Source: a virus. From it: a DNA stretch of 64,000 bases. Shown here piece by piece: positions 24,588-33,142 of this stretch (positions are counted from its first letter, which is position 1; every line of letters begins with the position of its first letter). Where the stretch lies: the IMG/VR virus record IMGVR_UViG_3300023210_003077, positions 1-64,000 of that record; one strand, written 5' to 3'. The notes below the pieces were generated by a model. It made no database searches. It was not told the DNA's origin and worked only from the letters and a program-made list of their open reading frames with translations. The position numbers and the translations under genes were made by a program.

Positions 24588-26126
24588 TTATATCTCTCCT
24601 TCTAATTCAGCTATTTGATCAAGAATATCTTTACGTTCTTCTTTCTTAACCATCATTATTTTCTTATTCTTCTTTCTATCACCATAAACATCCTCCAACA
24701 TCCTAAGTGTAGGTGATAATCTTTTTTCAAAAACACTACCGTTTACACAGACGACCATATTATCTTCAATCGGTCTACCATTAGCACACTTAGCCTTATC
24801 CTCTTTATCTTGGATACCCACAAAGTTCTCTGGTGATATATAAAATTGCCTTTGTGTAGTTGGATACAAGGAAGCAAAATCGTAACACACAACCCACTCA
24901 TTCATACCCACGACAGGATCCTTAACCCATCCGCCGGCGATTGTGGATTCAGCATCACCCTTTTCTTCTTTGAATAATACTATGTTATCCATTTCACGAA
25001 ATCTGTTTCTCAAAACGCCTTCTGTAATAGCTAATGAACCAAGAGCATTATTCATTTGAGAAACAACATCAACTATTCTGATTTTAGACAATGAAGAAAT
25101 CGCATAAATAATAGAGATATAATTTCTTGAATCATGTATTTTTTGTACCAATACAGAATCGACAGCATTATAATACATAAATGTTTCAAAGTCATCCTCA
25201 TATAGCTTCTGTAACGACCCAGTGTATTTAATCTTTTCAACACCAACTAATTTACTCGAAACGAAATCTAAAGATGATGATTCCTTTACTTTAATAGATG
25301 TATCACATATCTCATACAACTGCATATAATCAAAAATCATCCTATGAGCAGGAACTTCATATTCAGTACCCCATTTCTTATTTAATCTTTTTGTTAAAGA
25401 TGAAACATTTGGATTTATGGTATATTCTTTACCATTTACCCATTTTGATATCTTTTTACAACGGTTAACTAAATACAACCAATCATATTTAAGGAAATTC
25501 CAACCAGTTAGTAGTGGCATCTTAGGAACCATCTTATGAAAGAAAGCATATAACATATCAAACTCATCTTCATATTTGACATACTTAAATTTATACTCTA
25601 CACCACCAACATCTTTGAAATATTCATTGGTATTTGTTATTATTCTTTCCTGCATATCTTCCGGCATATCCTTTAATCCCAATAGAATGATTTTATCATC
25701 ATAAACTATCGATATAGATAATACTCTAGTACAAGCTCCCTCCTTTATAAGGATATTATTACCATCAGCATCCTCCTTATAAATATCAGCAGCTTCTGGA
25801 AAGCCATCAACAATTTCTGTCTCAATATCAATAAAGTATATTTTAGGTAAATTAAATTCGAATATTTCTTCTCTCTCACTCTCTGGTAAACCATCTAAGA
25901 ATTCATAAACAGCATATCTATCTGGGTGATTAACCTCTATTTGCTTAACATTCTTACCATCCCAAGATTTAAACTTTGGATGCTTTTGCTTATCAGTATC
26001 TTCACAAGAAACATATTTCATTGGATTATCCCAATTATAATATTTTAATTTTATATCGCCCGTCTTATCAACGTAACTTACTACTAATTTTTTACTATGT
26101 GTTAAATATTGAGTTTCGACTAACAT
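24588..26126 (-). CDS. Family B DNA polymerase, N-terminal half (gp43-like)
   Basis: 512 residues. The 3'-5' exonuclease motifs are all present: FIDIETE, GWNFLKYDWLYLV and YNAVDSVLV. The polymerase domain starts, with motif A as VCYDFASLYPTTQ near residue 418, but the ORF ends soon after at RKKNKKIMMVKKEERKD and a TAA. Motif B (KxxxNSxYG) and motif C (DTD) are missing; T4 gp43 is about 900 residues. The downstream base is a convergent HAD gene, so the second half must lie elsewhere. Split gp43 genes are known in some T4-like phages of Aeromonas. The fragment alone could act as an exonuclease but not as a polymerase. Confidence 0.88.
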   Translation of the reverse strand: MLVETQYLTHSKKLVVSYVDKTGDIKLKYYNWDNPMKYVSCEDTDKQKHPKFKSWDGKNVKQIEVNHPDRYAVYEFLDGLPESEREEIFEFNLPKIYFIDIETEIVDGFPEAADIYKEDADGNNILIKEGACTRVLSISIVYDDKIILLGLKDMPEDMQERIITNTNEYFKDVGGVEYKFKYVKYEDEFDMLYAFFHKMVPKMPLLTGWNFLKYDWLYLVNRCKKISKWVNGKEYTINPNVSSLTKRLNKKWGTEYEVPAHRMIFDYMQLYEICDTSIKVKESSSLDFVSSKLVGVEKIKYTGSLQKLYEDDFETFMYYNAVDSVLVQKIHDSRNYISIIYAISSLSKIRIVDVVSQMNNALGSLAITEGVLRNRFREMDNIVLFKEEKGDAESTIAGGWVKDPVVGMNEWVVCYDFASLYPTTQRQFYISPENFVGIQDKEDKAKCANGRPIEDNMVVCVNGSVFEKRLSPTLRMLEDVYGDRKKNKKIMMVKKEERKDILDQIAELEGEI

Positions 26127-26260
26127 ATTCTTATTTTAATTTATTATAGATAATTTATAGAGAAAAGTTATGAAATGTTTTGTTTATCGAAATAATATGT
26201 GTATATTTATTAGACAATATATAAAGTAATTATATTAAAAATAACTTACTAAAAATTAGG

Positions 26261-26301
26261 TTAATTGATATATTATTCGTATATTGTAGTATATCAATTA
26301 A
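26261..26301 (+). repeat. 12-bp perfect inverted repeat in a gene leader
   Basis: TTAATTGATATA (26261-26272) and TATATCAATTAA (26290-26301) are exact reverse complements around a 17-nt centre, 22 nt upstream of the ATG at 26324. It could be an operator for a dimeric regulator or a leader hairpin that affects translation. No poly-T run follows, so it is not a terminator. Confidence 0.6.
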
Positions 26302-26323
26302 GATATTCATTAAAACCACTATT

Positions 26324-26740
26324 ATGAAAGCTAACAAAATTTACTTACTAAAATTCACGAAACTTGTCGATATTGAGGATGTAAAACACCCAATATATAA
26401 TGACTTTACTAATTGTTTAAATCCTGAGGATGTAAAATATGTAGGATTCACAGAAAATGATGATGTCTTTATTAGACTAAATGATTATAAAGTTGATACA
26501 TTTGCTAATATTTTCACAAAATACGGATTTGAATTTGATGTTCTTGATGTAACTGATTCGGTTATTAAGGGTAAGACACAAAAAAAATATCCAGAAGTAG
26601 AGAAATTAACACCTTACCTATTTGAAGATTTTCGAGTAGAAACGACTTCGATTGATGATATACTTGATAAGATTAATGAAACTGGTATGGACTCACTAGA
26701 TAAAATTGATAAAAATATTTTATCATCAACAGCATCATAA
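26324..26740 (+). CDS. Hypothetical protein
   Basis: 138 residues, alpha/beta, starting MKANKIYLLKFTKLVDIEDV and ending in a Ser/Asp-rich helix (ILDKINETGMDSLDKIDKNI). No motif is recognised. It is monocistronic, with its own leader inverted repeat and its own terminator, which is unusual among the packed operons here and suggests separate regulation. Confidence 0.55.
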   Translation: MKANKIYLLKFTKLVDIEDVKHPIYNDFTNCLNPEDVKYVGFTENDDVFIRLNDYKVDTFANIFTKYGFEFDVLDVTDSVIKGKTQKKYPEVEKLTPYLFEDFRVETTSIDDILDKINETGMDSLDKIDKNILSSTAS

Positions 26741-26750
26741 AAAAGGCATA

Positions 26751-26779
26751 AAAAAAGGGACTCAAAAGTCCCTTTTTTT
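26751..26779. terminator. Bidirectional terminator
   Basis: AAAAAAGGGACT-CAAA-AGTCCCTTTTTTT is a perfect hairpin between the convergent genes ending at 26740 (+) and 26801 (-). Confidence 0.88.
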
Positions 26780-26800
26780 ATTTATTTAACTCCTTATGAA

Positions 26801-27196
26801 TTATGGTCTATTAAATCCACTATCTTTTCTATTAGCAGCTGCTGGTTTTACAAACACATCTACAAATCCAGTAACACCATCGTCATAAACAACGTACATT
26901 CTACTCGAATTAGCGGATGCTTGACCGGGTGATCTGTCTTTTCTACCACCTCTTTGGATTCTTAATCCACCTTTATAGTTATTTTCACTAGCTTCTTTTT
27001 CTAAACGTTCTCTGTTAAACGAATAACCCTTTGGATTTTTATTTGCAGCTTCTTCAGCATCATCTAAAGCTTTATTGAAAGCTACCATAGCCTTATCTCT
27101 ATCATCACTACTGTCATGACCAGTAAAGAACTTTCTTATTCCTTCTTCCTCTTCATTTACTGGAGAGTAATTTTCAAACGTCTTTAAATATTTCAT
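26801..27196 (-). CDS. Tagged hypothetical protein
   Basis: 131 residues starting MKYLKTFENYSPVNEEEE, a tag reaching V-N-E|E. Residues ~30-80 form a charged helix-rich part and residues ~80-131 are basic and Gly/Ser-rich (RIQRGGRKDRSPGQASANSS). A strand VVYDDGVTGFVDVFVKP follows. No family is recognised. A TAATATATAC element lies about 27 nt upstream. Confidence 0.56.
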   Translation of the reverse strand: MKYLKTFENYSPVNEEEEGIRKFFTGHDSSDDRDKAMVAFNKALDDAEEAANKNPKGYSFNRERLEKEASENNYKGGLRIQRGGRKDRSPGQASANSSRMYVVYDDGVTGFVDVFVKPAAANRKDSGFNRP

Positions 27197-27305
27197 ATTA
27201 AAATATAATTTTTTATACTGTATATATTATATCCAAAAACTCGTTTCCTTGATATTTCGGGATATAATTAATTAAAGTATATATAAAGTATGAAATACAC
27301 TTTTA

Positions 27306-27800
27306 TTAAAAATCACAATCAAAATAATCCAACATAATACCACTTCTATCATTAGTAAATGTTAAATCATTTCTTTTCACTAATTGATACTCATAATGAT
27401 AACCAGTCTTAAATAATGTTCTTATAAAAGGTAAATCATCATTGAAGTTAATCATTTTAGTATCTATCATCAAACAAAGTATTCTTTTATCATCTTCTGG
27501 GTTATAATTTGTCATTTCATCACCTTGGTCTTTATTAACACCTTCTTTACCATAAGCAGCAAATTTAGTTTTTAACTTCTCACCCGTATGTACCCATTCT
27601 ATTGTGATATCATCACCAACTTTAACATTAGGATCTTCCTCACTTAAATAAAGTCTAATCCAAAAAAATATCTTTTGTTCTTCAATTACCTTAGTAGAAG
27701 ATTCATTATCCACCTCATCTGATAATTCATCAGTATCCATATCTTTAACCTGTTCAACAAGTTTTTCTAAATATTCATATTGTTTTGCTAAATTACTCAT
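27306..27800 (-). CDS. Hypothetical protein
   Basis: 164 residues. A helical acidic N-terminus (MSNLAKQYEYLEKLVEQVKD) leads to a beta-rich body: FFWIRLYLSEEDPNVKVGDD then ITIEWVHTGEKLKTKFAAYG, the outline of a small OB- or SH3-like barrel. That fold guess is weak. It lacks the capsid tag and lies 45 nt downstream of thyA. Confidence 0.5.
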   Translation of the reverse strand: MSNLAKQYEYLEKLVEQVKDMDTDELSDEVDNESSTKVIEEQKIFFWIRLYLSEEDPNVKVGDDITIEWVHTGEKLKTKFAAYGKEGVNKDQGDEMTNYNPEDDKRILCLMIDTKMINFNDDLPFIRTLFKTGYHYEYQLVKRNDLTFTNDRSGIMLDYFDCDF

Positions 27801-27845
27801 TTATATTTTTAATTTTAATTTTTAAACCCATCTATTAATAATAAA

Positions 27846-28904
27846 TTAGTTTGATAAAGGTGCTTTTATAACACCAGATGATTCATAATTAATAATCTTG
27901 ATATTATCAAAATATAAATTATCTATCGAAATGTTATTTAATTCTATTTTACACAAACCAAATGTTTCTCTTGTTAATTGTTGTTTTACTTGATCAACAT
28001 GGTTAGTATATATATGACAATCACCACCAGAAAACTTTAATTGATTTGGAACCATATTAACCTCTCTAGCTAAAAGGTGTAATAATATACCATATGATGC
28101 TATATTAAATGGTAATCCTAAAAATGAATCCACTGATCTTTGATTCCATTTAAGACTCAATTTTTTTCTAGGTACTTCTCTATCATCTAACATATCATCA
28201 GTCATATCCTGTGAATATATTAAAGACTTATTTATTGACGAACACCACCATTCCCTTCTTTCATCGTGTGTCATTTTATTAGTATAACACTGAAACCCAT
28301 AATGACAAGGTGGTAAAACCATCTTATCAAGCTCTCCAGGATTCCAAGCACTGACCATAAGCCTTCTAGAATCTGGATTATTTTTAAGGTCTCTTATTAA
28401 ATCGGCTATTTGGTCTACCTGAGGAACGTCCTTCCAACTAGAAGGAGAATTATGTTCCCAACCATTAACAACTTTCTTATAACCTTTCCAGTTTCTCCAT
28501 TGTTTACCATAAACAGGGCCTAAATCTCCCCATTTCTTAGCAAATTCACCATCAGATTTAACCCTATCAATAAAATCAATCATAGTATCTGGCCAATCAC
28601 CCTTAAATTCACTAGAATTCTTCATATAATTCTTAAAGGCATCACCATTCCAAATATTAACACCATTATCGACAAGATATTTTATATTTGTATCACCTCT
28701 CAAAAACCATATTAGCTCGTGTATTACAGCTTTTGTAAAAACTTTCTTAGAAGTTAATAACGGAAAACCCTCTGACATATCAAATGTCATTGAATAATCA
28801 AATATTGAAATGGTTCCGGTTCCGGTTCTATCTTCTTTTAATTCACCATTTTCAAGTATATATTTTAGAAAATCTATATACTGTTTATCCACACTATTTT
28901 TCAT
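27846..28904 (-). CDS. thyA: Thymidylate synthase
   Basis: 352 residues. Conserved blocks are LKEDRTGTGT, PLLTSKKVFTKAVIHELIWF, LVDNGVNIWNGDAF, the catalytic Cys in VLPPCHYGFQCY, LKWNQRSVDSFLGLPFNIAS and SGGDCHIYTNHVDQV. It converts dUMP to dTMP with methylene-tetrahydrofolate. The protein is longer than E. coli ThyA (264) because of inserts around residues 90-150 and near the catalytic Cys (TNKMTHDERREWWCSSINKS). The start overlaps the upstream P-loop gene by 11 nt. Confidence 0.95.
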   Translation of the reverse strand: MKNSVDKQYIDFLKYILENGELKEDRTGTGTISIFDYSMTFDMSEGFPLLTSKKVFTKAVIHELIWFLRGDTNIKYLVDNGVNIWNGDAFKNYMKNSSEFKGDWPDTMIDFIDRVKSDGEFAKKWGDLGPVYGKQWRNWKGYKKVVNGWEHNSPSSWKDVPQVDQIADLIRDLKNNPDSRRLMVSAWNPGELDKMVLPPCHYGFQCYTNKMTHDERREWWCSSINKSLIYSQDMTDDMLDDREVPRKKLSLKWNQRSVDSFLGLPFNIASYGILLHLLAREVNMVPNQLKFSGGDCHIYTNHVDQVKQQLTRETFGLCKIELNNISIDNLYFDNIKIINYESSGVIKAPLSN

Positions 28905-29370
28905 TTAATAAGTATTTTAGTTTTGTTTCTCTTATTGATTGTAATAAATATCCATTTCTATCTATAATAGAATTATTATACTCAATTGTTGTCTTAGTCA
29001 ATTTAAATATTTCACTTTTTTCAACAAACTTATTCAGTTTGGATCCCCAGTCCTTGAAACAAATTGATATAATAACCTTTTTACTATCAGAAACCTCAGA
29101 TATACACTCAGAAGATAAATATCCAATATCATCAATTAAAATAACATCAATATCATCAATATTATTTACCATCTTAAATAACCTAACATCATTCTTATTC
29201 ACAAGGTTTATAACATCATTATCAATAGGGTTTGATATACCAGACCCATCACCATCAATAAGGCATACCGAATACCCACATTTATTTAATGTGTTTGCTA
29301 TTTGATACAAATAAGTAGATTTTCCTACATTGGTATCACCAATAATTATATTTCTTAGATTATTAACCAC
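28894..29370 (-). CDS. Small P-loop NTPase
   Basis: 158 residues. Walker A is GDTNVGKST (residues ~10-18) and Walker B is DVILIDDIGYL. There is a central LIDGDGSGISN loop, so the layout recalls minimal AAA/ParA-like or nucleotide-kinase-like NTPases, without a recognised partner domain. Overlap with thyA suggests co-translation. A role in nucleotide metabolism is possible but unproved. Confidence 0.65.
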   Translation of the reverse strand: MVNNLRNIIIGDTNVGKSTYLYQIANTLNKCGYSVCLIDGDGSGISNPIDNDVINLVNKNDVRLFKMVNNIDDIDVILIDDIGYLSSECISEVSDSKKVIISICFKDWGSKLNKFVEKSEIFKLTKTTIEYNNSIIDRNGYLLQSIRETKLKYLLNEK

Positions 29371-29399
29371 ATAGATTATAGTGGTATTATTATTTTAGT

Positions 29400-29858
29400 T
29401 TACAATCTCAAATATTGTTTAATATATTTAGAGTGTTCTAATTGTGTGTTAGTAGCTAATCCCATAGTAATGTGGAAACCGAAATAAGGATCACCCAATC
29501 CCATAACACTTCTTATATTTATAGCATCATCAGAATAAGCCTTTATCCACCAGTGACCTTTATCATTAGAACGTATATTTGTTGGATCGTATTGAATTGT
29601 TATTTCAGTACCATCAAACATTTTCTTAGCTTGTTTGTATATTACATCATCAACAATATCGTTAATAATAGTAAAGTGGGTTCCTCGAAGTGGTTTATTC
29701 AAGACTAGTCCAAATCTTTTTTTTAAAAACCAAGAATAGTAAGACCAAGTATCATCCTTGAACTCGATCATAACGACTTTCTTCCAGGAAGACTGCTTAG
29801 AGTGCTTCTTAGTTTTATCGATTGGATCGAATACTATTTTACCTTTTATTTCAAACAT
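29400..29858 (-). CDS. 2H phosphoesterase-like protein
   Basis: 152 residues. The two hallmark motifs of the 2H family are visible: RGTHFTIIND (HxT near residue 61) and YFGFHITMGLA (HxT near 131). 2H enzymes act on 2',3'-cyclic phosphates or 2'-5' linkages, for example in tRNA repair or in removing cyclic oligonucleotide signals. The N-terminus FEIKGKIVFDP and SSWKKVVMIEF match a phage-specific branch. Together with the PnkP-type phosphatase and the HAD protein it makes an RNA-repair set plausible; anti-defence against cyclic-nucleotide signalling is an alternative. Confidence 0.7.
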   Translation of the reverse strand: MFEIKGKIVFDPIDKTKKHSKQSSWKKVVMIEFKDDTWSYYSWFLKKRFGLVLNKPLRGTHFTIINDIVDDVIYKQAKKMFDGTEITIQYDPTNIRSNDKGHWWIKAYSDDAINIRSVMGLGDPYFGFHITMGLATNTQLEHSKYIKQYLRL

Positions 29859-29913
29859 ACAACAAATATAGTTATTATATTTAATATATACAAAAAAGCA
29901 GAAGTTTATAAGT

Positions 29914-30321
29914 ATGGATTTTATAGCAATAACAATAACAAACTTAATCTGGATACTTTATTCTATGTCGGAAGGTTTACGGGAAGGTTTTTTTGAACAT
30001 ATCAAGAGTAAAAATAAAAGGAGTTCTGAATTTTGTGCTAAAAAAATATTCAATATTCAAAGATTTTTAGTGTTATTAACGACTGGGACATTATTAACAT
30101 ATACAATTGGATGGGTATCAATACCATTTATAATAGCACAAATTTTTATGTTCAAGTATTTTCATAGAATAATATTTGAACAAACAATTAAAAAATTGGA
30201 TAAAAATTCAATAACAGAGACACATGTGCATTTACCACCTTCAGAACAAGATAAAAAGAAAACACCAATGGTTTTATTTGGTGTTTCTTTACAAGTGTTC
30301 ATATATATATTTTTAATTTAA
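29914..30321 (+). CDS. Small integral membrane protein
   Basis: 135 residues with predicted membrane segments near residues 4-17, 50-68, 68-85 and 118-135, and a basic cytosolic loop (EHIKSKNKRSSEF). No holin or other family is recognised. A TTAATATATAC motif at 29881-29890 precedes it by 23 nt. It begins a plus-strand unit with two further genes, 2 bp and then a 4-bp overlap apart. Confidence 0.55.
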   Translation: MDFIAITITNLIWILYSMSEGLREGFFEHIKSKNKRSSEFCAKKIFNIQRFLVLLTTGTLLTYTIGWVSIPFIIAQIFMFKYFHRIIFEQTIKKLDKNSITETHVHLPPSEQDKKKTPMVLFGVSLQVFIYIFLI

Positions 30322-30323
30322 TT

Positions 30324-30476
30324 ATGAAAAAGAAAGCAAATAAAGGAAAATCGATACTAAGAGAGAGGTTTATAATAGGCTTTTGTAAAAAGAATGGTTG
30401 GAATTATAATGAGTTAACAACTGGACAGATGTTAATAATAGCAAATAAACCAGAATATAAAACCCCTAAATTATGA
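30324..30476 (+). CDS. Small basic protein
   Basis: 50 residues: MKKKANKGKSILRERFIIGF, then CKKNGWNYNELTTGQMLIIA, ending in PEYKTPKL. It is basic, with one helix. Its TGA overlaps the ATG of the tagged gene downstream (ATGA), a standard coupling junction. No family is recognised. Confidence 0.5.
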   Translation: MKKKANKGKSILRERFIIGFCKKNGWNYNELTTGQMLIIANKPEYKTPKL

Positions 30477-30997
30477 TTAAAAAATGGTCAGAATATATAA
30501 CTGAGTCTTTTGAAAAGGTTTCTCATACAGAGGATGATATTTATAAATATACATTAGATTTATTAGAAGATAAAATTAATGATTTATTTTTTGATATACA
30601 CGGAGAATTTGATACAGTATCAGGAGATATAACACCAGGACAATCATTTGAATTGGGTGACCTTCAAGAGAAAATGGCTAAGTTAATATCTAAACAAGTT
30701 CATCAAAATCTAGGAAAAGATTTCAAAAAAATAAGATCAAGTGAAATTGATGTTAATGAATTAAAAGAACTTTCTGATGAAAGAGATTCTGTTAAGGACG
30801 GTGATGAAGTTATCGCTGTTTATTTTGATGGTGGTTATTCAATTTATAAGTTCAAAGTTTTTACTGATGATGTTGCTAATAGAGGATTAGGAGGTGATGA
30901 TGTGGATGAAGGAAATTGGTATGAACTAGAAGATGCCTACCTCGTTGTAAAGGCAGACACCTATAATGATTTTGTAAGTCCAGATAAAAGAATCTGA
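30473..30997 (+). CDS. Tagged hypothetical protein
   Basis: 174 residues starting MIKKWSEYITESFEK, a tag with cut I-T-E|S, the same residues as the T4 site class (I-x-E). The body is acidic with a helical first half and a beta second half (VIAVYFDGGYSIYKFKVFTD). No family is recognised. It converges directly on the peptidase gene with no gap. Confidence 0.58.
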   Translation: MIKKWSEYITESFEKVSHTEDDIYKYTLDLLEDKINDLFFDIHGEFDTVSGDITPGQSFELGDLQEKMAKLISKQVHQNLGKDFKKIRSSEIDVNELKELSDERDSVKDGDEVIAVYFDGGYSIYKFKVFTDDVANRGLGGDDVDEGNWYELEDAYLVVKADTYNDFVSPDKRI

Positions 30998-32080
30998 TTA
31001 CATCACAATACTTCTATATTTTTTAACACTAGCACTTAATTGACTTTTAGGAACAGATCCTAATTCCGGCATCAAATCAATTAACTCAATTCTATCACCA
31101 ACAACTTCTATATCATCATTAATTTTAACTCTTAATTTATGGCCATTCCATAAAATATCAGTAAATCCAGGATAAGAACCACTCACATATAACCAATTGC
31201 GTATTTCAGCTTTTTCGGATTCTATATGATTAATAGATATATACATTTTCTTCACATCTTCTTTACTCTTAAAGTATGAATAGAACTCTGTTGAGAATTT
31301 ACCATCTTCTTCATACTCATGTAAATCATCATCATCATCATCAAAATCAGATATTGGATCTCTTTTAATTGGAAGTGTTTCCCAATCAATTTCACAAACA
31401 GCTTTACTTAATTTCTTCAAGAAATCCAAATCTTGGATTTCATCACCACCATGTTCATTATAATAACCAACAGATATATTAGTACACTCCGGTACAAAAT
31501 CCATAAAGTTAATTGAGTCTGTTAGAACTCCAGTATCATCAGGTGAGAAATTAAATTTACCAACATTATTTAATCTAAGTGAAAGTTCAGTTGCGAATTC
31601 ATCAGACGCACATCTACCATACAATTGTTCTGTAATAACAGAAGTAGTACCTCTTCTATCAAAAGATACACATTTTGTAATGTATTCAGAGAATTCAGTT
31701 TTTAACCAAGTTCCGGAAAGTGCGTTTGAACCAATACACCCAACTTCCTCTCCAATAAAGAAGTAATAAAGTCCAGGTACTTTTTTTTCGATAAGTGATA
31801 AGATAATAACCATTCCGGCTTTATCATCAGCTCCTAAAATTGTAGTCCCATCAGTACCAACAAACTTACCACGAAATACATGATTAACTCTTTCTTGTTC
31901 AGCACAAGCCGTATCAAGGTGACAAGTAAACATAGTAGATGGTTTATCACCAATCTTCAAATAGAAATTACCATGCTCATCTTCTGTATATCCCTTCGGT
32001 AAGAATTTTTTTAATTGATTTTCGGTTCCATATGGATATGTAAACTTTGTTAGTTTAATAAATTTTCGTCTAGTTCTCAT
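30998..32080 (-). CDS. Zinc peptidase of the M20/M28/M42 group, copy 1
   Basis: 360 residues. The di-zinc ligands appear in order: TCHLDTA (His, Asp), ILGADDKAG (bridging Asp), FIGEEVG (catalytic and ligand Glu), SFDRRG (Asp) and YYNEHGGDE (His). This matches aminopeptidases and deacylases of the co-catalytic type. A paralogue at 56500-57855 shares almost every motif. A C-terminal ~110-residue extension after PIKRDP is acidic and specific to this copy. A role in degrading peptides from cleaved virion proteins or host peptides is inferred. Confidence 0.8.
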   Translation of the reverse strand: MRTRRKFIKLTKFTYPYGTENQLKKFLPKGYTEDEHGNFYLKIGDKPSTMFTCHLDTACAEQERVNHVFRGKFVGTDGTTILGADDKAGMVIILSLIEKKVPGLYYFFIGEEVGCIGSNALSGTWLKTEFSEYITKCVSFDRRGTTSVITEQLYGRCASDEFATELSLRLNNVGKFNFSPDDTGVLTDSINFMDFVPECTNISVGYYNEHGGDEIQDLDFLKKLSKAVCEIDWETLPIKRDPISDFDDDDDDLHEYEEDGKFSTEFYSYFKSKEDVKKMYISINHIESEKAEIRNWLYVSGSYPGFTDILWNGHKLRVKINDDIEVVGDRIELIDLMPELGSVPKSQLSASVKKYRSIVM

Positions 32081-32115
32081 ATATATTTAGTTTATATTTA
32101 ATAACAAATATAGGG

Positions 32116-32655
32116 CTAATTATCAGTTCCACCAAATATATCATTGATTTTCTTATCTCTTCTATAAGATTTTATTAAAGATTCTAAAGTTGATGTCCAT
32201 TTATTTATATTATCAGTTATAAATAATTCATTTTTACCAACCGTTTTATACTCTCTTCTAAGATGATAGTCTGTAACATCATCAGTAGATTTATAGTGAT
32301 ATTCTTTAGCTATTATCAAATGGTCTAATCCCAATTTATCAATTTCTTTTTTCCAAATAGATATCTCAATAGGTGTTAAATGCCAAAAATCCAAAACCAA
32401 CAAATCAACCCTAAATAAATTGCCTTCATTTTCTATAATATCAACAAACTCAACAAAGTTATTAAAGTGTAATTGATTATCCAAATAATATTTTATTGTA
32501 TTTGTTTGTGTTGATTTATCAATGTCACTATTTTTAGGTGGAGTTAATAGCAAATAATTTCTGCCTGATAATTCTAAAAAATTAACAATATCTTTAATAC
32601 CATCAGAGATGCTATTATCACCAGTAAAATAATTACATTTTTTTATTTCTATCAT
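32116..32655 (-). CDS. Hypothetical protein, possible P-loop-less NTPase-like fold
   Basis: 179 residues with alternating strands and helices (LSGRNYLLLTPPKNSDIDKS, VDLLVLDFWHLTPIEIS). The LLVLDFWHL segment resembles a Walker B strand, but no Walker A is present, so no enzymatic assignment is made. Its first 23 nt overlap the retropepsin-like gene upstream. Probably in one operon with that gene and the peptidase downstream. Confidence 0.5.
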   Translation of the reverse strand: MIEIKKCNYFTGDNSISDGIKDIVNFLELSGRNYLLLTPPKNSDIDKSTQTNTIKYYLDNQLHFNNFVEFVDIIENEGNLFRVDLLVLDFWHLTPIEISIWKKEIDKLGLDHLIIAKEYHYKSTDDVTDYHLRREYKTVGKNELFITDNINKWTSTLESLIKSYRRDKKINDIFGGTDN

Positions 32656-33037
32656 GTAAATTCTTTTTTCTCACATCTACCAAAAATCCGTGTTTATGTA
32701 GAAATTTTCTACCTATCAAACAAGGAAACTTCATTTTTTTTCTATCACTCAGTGATACGAAAACATCATAGGTAAGTTTACCCAGATGCATCTTCAATTT
32801 TATAGAATATCTTTTTTGATTTTTACCAAAAGAACTCTTAACACTAATAATATTAAAATCATCATATATGAATTTATTAGATTCATCACCAACCCAGAAG
32901 TATAATTTACCATCCACTTCGTTGATATCCTCAACGTGTAAAGAAACGCTATAAGCACCAGTGTCTATTTTAGAATCCACTTTTATATTTAGTTCAGGAA
33001 AAAATATTTTTTCAAATCTTCCTACTTTTTTATCCAT
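32633..33037 (-). CDS. Retropepsin-like aspartic protease (RimB/Zn_protease-like)
   Basis: 134 residues. The opening VGRFEKIFFPELNIKVDSKI followed by DTGAYSVSLHVEDI matches the single-DTG family often annotated as ATP-dependent zinc protease (pfam05618), whose fold is retropepsin-like. A second conserved block is CLIGRKFLHKHGFLVDV. Single-DTG proteins act as dimers. It lies in a unit with a di-zinc peptidase, so two different proteases are adjacent. Confidence 0.65.
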   Translation of the reverse strand: MDKKVGRFEKIFFPELNIKVDSKIDTGAYSVSLHVEDINEVDGKLYFWVGDESNKFIYDDFNIISVKSSFGKNQKRYSIKLKMHLGKLTYDVFVSLSDRKKMKFPCLIGRKFLHKHGFLVDVRKKNLHDRNKKM

Positions 33038-33142
33038 AATATAAGATTTAAAGTATTATAGAATAATATTTATATAATGTTTAGTTAAGAACTATAAAAC
33101 AAAAGCTATAAGTGTTTATATAAATAAAAAATAACTTTTTTA

